64,000 bases of DNA from contig CAWUVH010000015.1 of NCBI GenBank assembly GCA_963925895.1, positions 1 to 64,000 of the forward strand. The letters are read 5' to 3'. This DNA comes from Eutrophovita sp913057845. GTDB lineage: Bacteria > Pseudomonadota > Gammaproteobacteria > Burkholderiales > Eutrophovitaceae. The position numbers and the translations under genes were made by a program. The notes under the pieces were generated by a model that worked only from the letters and a program-made list of their open reading frames with translations, did no database searches and had not been told where the DNA came from. Positions 61,280 through 64,000 of this stretch are shown here, piece after piece (the first letter of the stretch is position 1; the number at the start of each line of letters is the position of its first letter).

Positions 61280-61852
61280 TTAAACCTTGGGCAAGGTTAC
61301 TCCGGACTGACCCTGATACTTTCCACCGCGGTCACGATAGGAGGTTTCGCAAACGTCTTCGGCATCTGCCTGAAAAAATATCACTTGAGCCACGCCTTCA
61401 TTAGCATAAATCTTTGCCGGCAAAGTAGTGGTGTTCGAGAATTCTAAGGTCACGAAACCTTCCCACTCAGGCTCAAACGGTGTGACATTAACGATAATTC
61501 CACAGCGCGCATAAGTCGATTTGCCCAAACAAATCGTTAAGACATCTCTCGGAATACGGAAATATTCTACAGTCCGAGCAAGCGCAAATGAATTTGGCGG
61601 GATAATACAAACATCCCCTTGAAAATCAACAAAAGAGTCTGAATCAAAATTTTTAGGATCCACAATTGTCGAGTTAATGTTGGTGAAAATCTTAAATTCA
61701 CTGGAACACCGAATATCGTATCCATAGCTTGAAGTTCCATAAGAAACAACCCGCTCCCCATTAACAGACTTTATTTGTCCAGGCTCAAAGGGTTCGATCA
61801 TCCCCTTCTCGGTAGCCATTTGCCGAATCCATCGATCAGACTTAACACTCAT
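61280..61852 (-). CDS. dcd: dCTP deaminase
   Basis: Deaminates dCTP to dUTP, the main source of dUMP for ThyA in Gram-negative bacteria. The 190-residue trimeric-dUTPase-fold protein has SYGTSSYGYDIRCS (about 37-50), FALARTVEYFRIPRDVLTICLGKSTYARCGI (split at about 89-119), the catalytic-site TPFEPEWEGFVTLEFSN and the terminal GKYQGQSGVTLP. GGGGTGA precedes the ATG. It follows apbC by about 60 bp. It is functionally linked to thyA-folA about 1.4 kb away. Confidence 0.98.
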   Translation of the reverse strand: MSVKSDRWIRQMATEKGMIEPFEPGQIKSVNGERVVSYGTSSYGYDIRCSSEFKIFTNINSTIVDPKNFDSDSFVDFQGDVCIIPPNSFALARTVEYFRIPRDVLTICLGKSTYARCGIIVNVTPFEPEWEGFVTLEFSNTTTLPAKIYANEGVAQVIFFQADAEDVCETSYRDRGGKYQGQSGVTLPKV

Positions 61853-61911
61853 TTAATCACCCCATCCTGTAAGTTCGCTTCAATCTGTTTTGCGACCGAA
61901 ACTCCCAATCT

Positions 61912-62997
61912 TTAATTGTTATCCACTCTAATTTTTGGGAACGTCTGACTATAATCGCGCTTTCTTTTAGCGAGCTTGAGTCCGATATCTCGAGCAATTT
62001 TTTTATAAATTTCACTAGCAGGTCCATCTGGATCAGAAATTAATGTTGGAGTCCCCGCGTCCAAAGCTTGTCGGATCTTTATGTCTAGAGGCAACGCGCC
62101 AAGCACATCAATCTCATAGTCTCTCGACATCTCATCCCCTCCCCCTTGGCCAAATATATGCTCAATGTGGCCGCACTGAGAACATACATGAACACTCATA
62201 TTCTCAATAATGCCCAATATCGGGACGTGAACCTTTTCGAACATCTTTAACGCCTTCCTAGCATCAATCAACGCAATATCCTGAGGCGTGGTGACAATAA
62301 CAACGCCTGTAAGCGGTACCTTTTGAGATAAGGTCAACTGAATATCCCCAGTGCCAGGTGGTAGATCAATCAATAAATAATCCAAATCGGACCACATTGT
62401 GTCTCTTAACAACTGCTCAAGTGCTTGAGAAACCATAGGCCCCCGCCATACCATCGGCTGATCAACATCAACAAGCGCACCAATCGACATAGCTTGTACG
62501 CCATAAGACTCCATTGGAGTTATAGTCTTACCATCAGCGGACTCCGGCTTACCCTTAAGGCCCAACATAACGTGCTGAGAGGGCCCGTAAATGTCGGCAT
62601 CTAAAACGCCGACGCGAGCGCCTTCCGCAGACAAAGCAAGGGCAAGATTCGTTGTGGTCGTCGATTTACCAACCCCGCCTTTACCAGATGCAATCGCAAT
62701 CACATTGCGCACATTGGGGAGCAACTTCAATCCGGACTGAGCAGCATGCGCAACAATCCTTAACTCTAAAACAACCTCTATCTTTTTCTCACCCGCAAGC
62801 TTGCCCAGCTCTTTCACGATAAGTTGAGCGAGATTTACCTCAAAACTCTTCATGGGATACCCCACAAGGAGGGTAATTTTAATCAGGGATTCATCAGTTT
62901 CAACGACTACTTTTTCGCCGCATTGACCAATCACCTCACCCGTAGCGGGGTTTTGAATTTTTAGAACTTCTTCTTTAATAGCTTCGTTAGTTATCAT
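61912..62997 (-). CDS. apbC: Iron-sulfur cluster carrier ATPase ApbC/Mrp
   Basis: P-loop ATPase that carries and transfers Fe-S clusters. The 361 residues comprise an N-terminal MIP18/DUF59-like domain (about 5-85), then the deviant Walker A GKGGVGKS at 105-112, DADIYGPSQH near 133 and DLPPGTGDIQLT near 211. The cluster-binding C272 and C275 lie in HVCSQCGH. It is divergent from metG, a common arrangement in proteobacteria. The window encodes many Fe-S clients, including complex I and LeuC. Confidence 0.96.
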   Translation of the reverse strand: MITNEAIKEEVLKIQNPATGEVIGQCGEKVVVETDESLIKITLLVGYPMKSFEVNLAQLIVKELGKLAGEKKIEVVLELRIVAHAAQSGLKLLPNVRNVIAIASGKGGVGKSTTTTNLALALSAEGARVGVLDADIYGPSQHVMLGLKGKPESADGKTITPMESYGVQAMSIGALVDVDQPMVWRGPMVSQALEQLLRDTMWSDLDYLLIDLPPGTGDIQLTLSQKVPLTGVVIVTTPQDIALIDARKALKMFEKVHVPILGIIENMSVHVCSQCGHIEHIFGQGGGDEMSRDYEIDVLGALPLDIKIRQALDAGTPTLISDPDGPASEIYKKIARDIGLKLAKRKRDYSQTFPKIRVDNN

Positions 62998-63075
62998 TAT
63001 GATTTACACTCACTTTCTGTAACGCCCATTCTAACTAAAACCTACGCGCTGTTGTACGCCCTTTACCGATTGGTT

Positions 63076-63084
63076 TGCTAAAAT
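63076..63084 (+). promoter_or_regulatory. Possible extended -10 of metG
   Basis: TGCTAAAAT matches the extended -10 pattern TGnTATAAT with one mismatch and lies about 40 bases before the metG ATG. No good -35 stands at the right distance. Confidence 0.35.
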
Positions 63085-63123
63085 CATAGGGTCAATGGCC
63101 AAGAATCGTAACGAACATAAAAA

Positions 63124-64000
63124 ATGACCAGAAGAATCCTTGTTACATCAGCCCTCCCATACGCGAATGGCAGCATTCACCTTGGTCACTTAGTCGAATA
63201 TATTCAAACAGACATTTGGGTTAGAGCACAAAAGATGTTTGGGCATGAGGTGCATTACGTATGCGCCGACGATACGCACGGAACTCCAGTAATGCTGAGA
63301 GCGGAGCAAGAAAACATCTCTCCCGAGCAATTGATAGAAAGAGTGCATCAAGAACACTCTTTAGACTTCAATGACTTTGGCATCCGCTTTGACAACTATT
63401 ACACCACCAACTCACCTGAGAATCAGGAGCTTTGCGAAAAAATATTCAATTCATTAACCGAAGCAGGTCTAATTGCCGAGAAAGAAGTCGAACAATTCTA
63501 TGACCCGCTCAAAAAAATGTTTCTCCCTGACCGTTATGTCAAAGGAACCTGCCCAAAATGTAGCGCATCGGATCAATATGGAGACTCTTGTGAGGGATGC
63601 GGTACGACATATTCTCCAACAGAACTAATCGACCCCTACTCAACTATTTCTGGTGCCAAACCAGATCGAAAAACATCTACCCATCTCTTTTTCAAACTCT
63701 CAGATACGCGCTGCGAAGAATTTTTAAGGGAGTTCACACAAAACGCACACAGACTGCAGCCAGAAGCCGCAAACAAAATGAAAGAATGGCTTGGGGAGGC
63801 TGGGCAAAGTAAGTTATCTGACTGGGATATTTCTAGAGACGCGCCTTACTTTGGCTTTCCGATACCAGGAACCAATGAAACCAAATTCTTTTATGTTTGG
63901 CTGGATGCTCCTGTGGGATATTTTGGAAGTTTTATAAACTACGTTGCAAATCGACATTCGGAAGATAGAGCAAGGCTGACCCGTGACTTCCTTAAGCCAG
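63124..64000 (+). CDS. metG: Methionyl-tRNA synthetase (5' part only)
   Basis: Charges initiator and elongator tRNA-Met. The ATG at 63124 opens about 292 codons before the right edge, and the rest is outside the window. Translation begins MTRRILVTSALPYANGSIHL. The class I HIGH variant is HLGH at residues 19-22. CADDTHGTPVML follows near 47, and a zinc knuckle has C143, C146, C156 and C159. KFFYVWLDAPVGYFGS near residue 257 is the family motif. It is divergent from apbC. The KMSKS loop and C-terminal domain are not visible. Confidence 0.97.
   Translation, partial: MTRRILVTSALPYANGSIHLGHLVEYIQTDIWVRAQKMFGHEVHYVCADDTHGTPVMLRAEQENISPEQLIERVHQEHSLDFNDFGIRFDNYYTTNSPENQELCEKIFNSLTEAGLIAEKEVEQFYDPLKKMFLPDRYVKGTCPKCSASDQYGDSCEGCGTTYSPTELIDPYSTISGAKPDRKTSTHLFFKLSDTRCEEFLREFTQNAHRLQPEAANKMKEWLGEAGQSKLSDWDISRDAPYFGFPIPGTNETKFFYVWLDAPVGYFGSFINYVANRHSEDRARLTRDFLKP

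Noticed and set aside
1..64000. CRISPR array, prophage, insertion sequence, toxin-antitoxin or defence genes
   Set aside because: No repeat-spacer pattern, transposase, integrase or paired small genes were seen; every sizeable frame is accounted for by housekeeping genes.

Overview
The window is a dense stretch of chromosome from a proteobacterium, most probably a betaproteobacterium (Burkholderiales/Methylophilales-like) with a compact genome. Gene order supports this: tpiA-secG-tRNA-Leu-nuoA to nuoL, fur divergent from bamE, hrcA/nadK/recN, and leuCDB-asd-fimV-truA-trpFBA-accD-folC-dedD-cvpA-purF are all arrangements I associate with that class. Base composition looks moderate (roughly mid-40s % GC by eye). 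Almost every base is coding, and no stretch longer than 300 bp lacks a gene. I see no insertion sequence, prophage, integrase, CRISPR array, toxin-antitoxin pair or defence island. A precise genus cannot be given from the sequence alone.

Layout. 1-10297 (minus): complex I operon nuoA to nuoK plus the start of nuoL, which runs off the left edge. 10402-11679 (minus): tRNA-Leu(GAG), secG, tpiA. 11803-16473 (minus): high-affinity phosphate ABC transporter pstSCAB, with a Pho box before pstS and a hairpin between pstS and pstC. 16718-21549 (minus): glmM, folP, ftsH, rlmE. 21621-21947 (plus): yhbY, divergent from rlmE and convergent with greA. 21954-28261 (minus): greA, carB, carA, dapB, bamE. 28340 (plus): fur. 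28792-31339 (minus): recN, nadK. 31434-33585 (plus): hrcA, hemH. 33612-34202 (minus): an exported DUF922-like protein. 34338-38124 (plus): grpE, dnaK, dnaJ. 38121-39494 (minus): cysS. 39761-41024 (plus): ppiB, lpxH. 41048-58384 (minus): a 17-kb co-directional run from aroC through an MFS transporter, leucine, aspartate-family, pilus-hub, tRNA-modification, tryptophan, fatty-acid and folate genes to purF. 58549-59848 (plus): thyA-folA. 59869-62997 (minus): a PLP decarboxylase, dcd and apbC/mrp. 63124 to the right edge (plus): metG, incomplete.

How the genes work together. The content is core physiology: respiration (nuo), phosphate capture (pst), envelope precursors (glmM, lpxH), outer-membrane assembly (bamE), folate and dTMP supply (folP, folC, thyA, folA, dcd), carbamoyl phosphate and purine entry (carAB, purF), amino-acid biosynthesis (dapB, asd, leu, trp, aroC) and protein quality control (ftsH, hrcA, grpE-dnaK-dnaJ). 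Regulatory DNA is visible in places: a well-formed Pho box/-10 for pstS, separate sigma-32-like promoters for grpE and dnaK, and a carAB promoter whose transcript would run at once into a terminator-like hairpin.

No wholly new system is evident. The items most worth a second look are the carAB promoter-hairpin leader, the DUF922-like protein that appears to have lost its metal-binding motif, the structured leader of the decarboxylase gene, a five-copy heptamer repeat filling the leuC-leuD gap, and a perfect hairpin inside folA.
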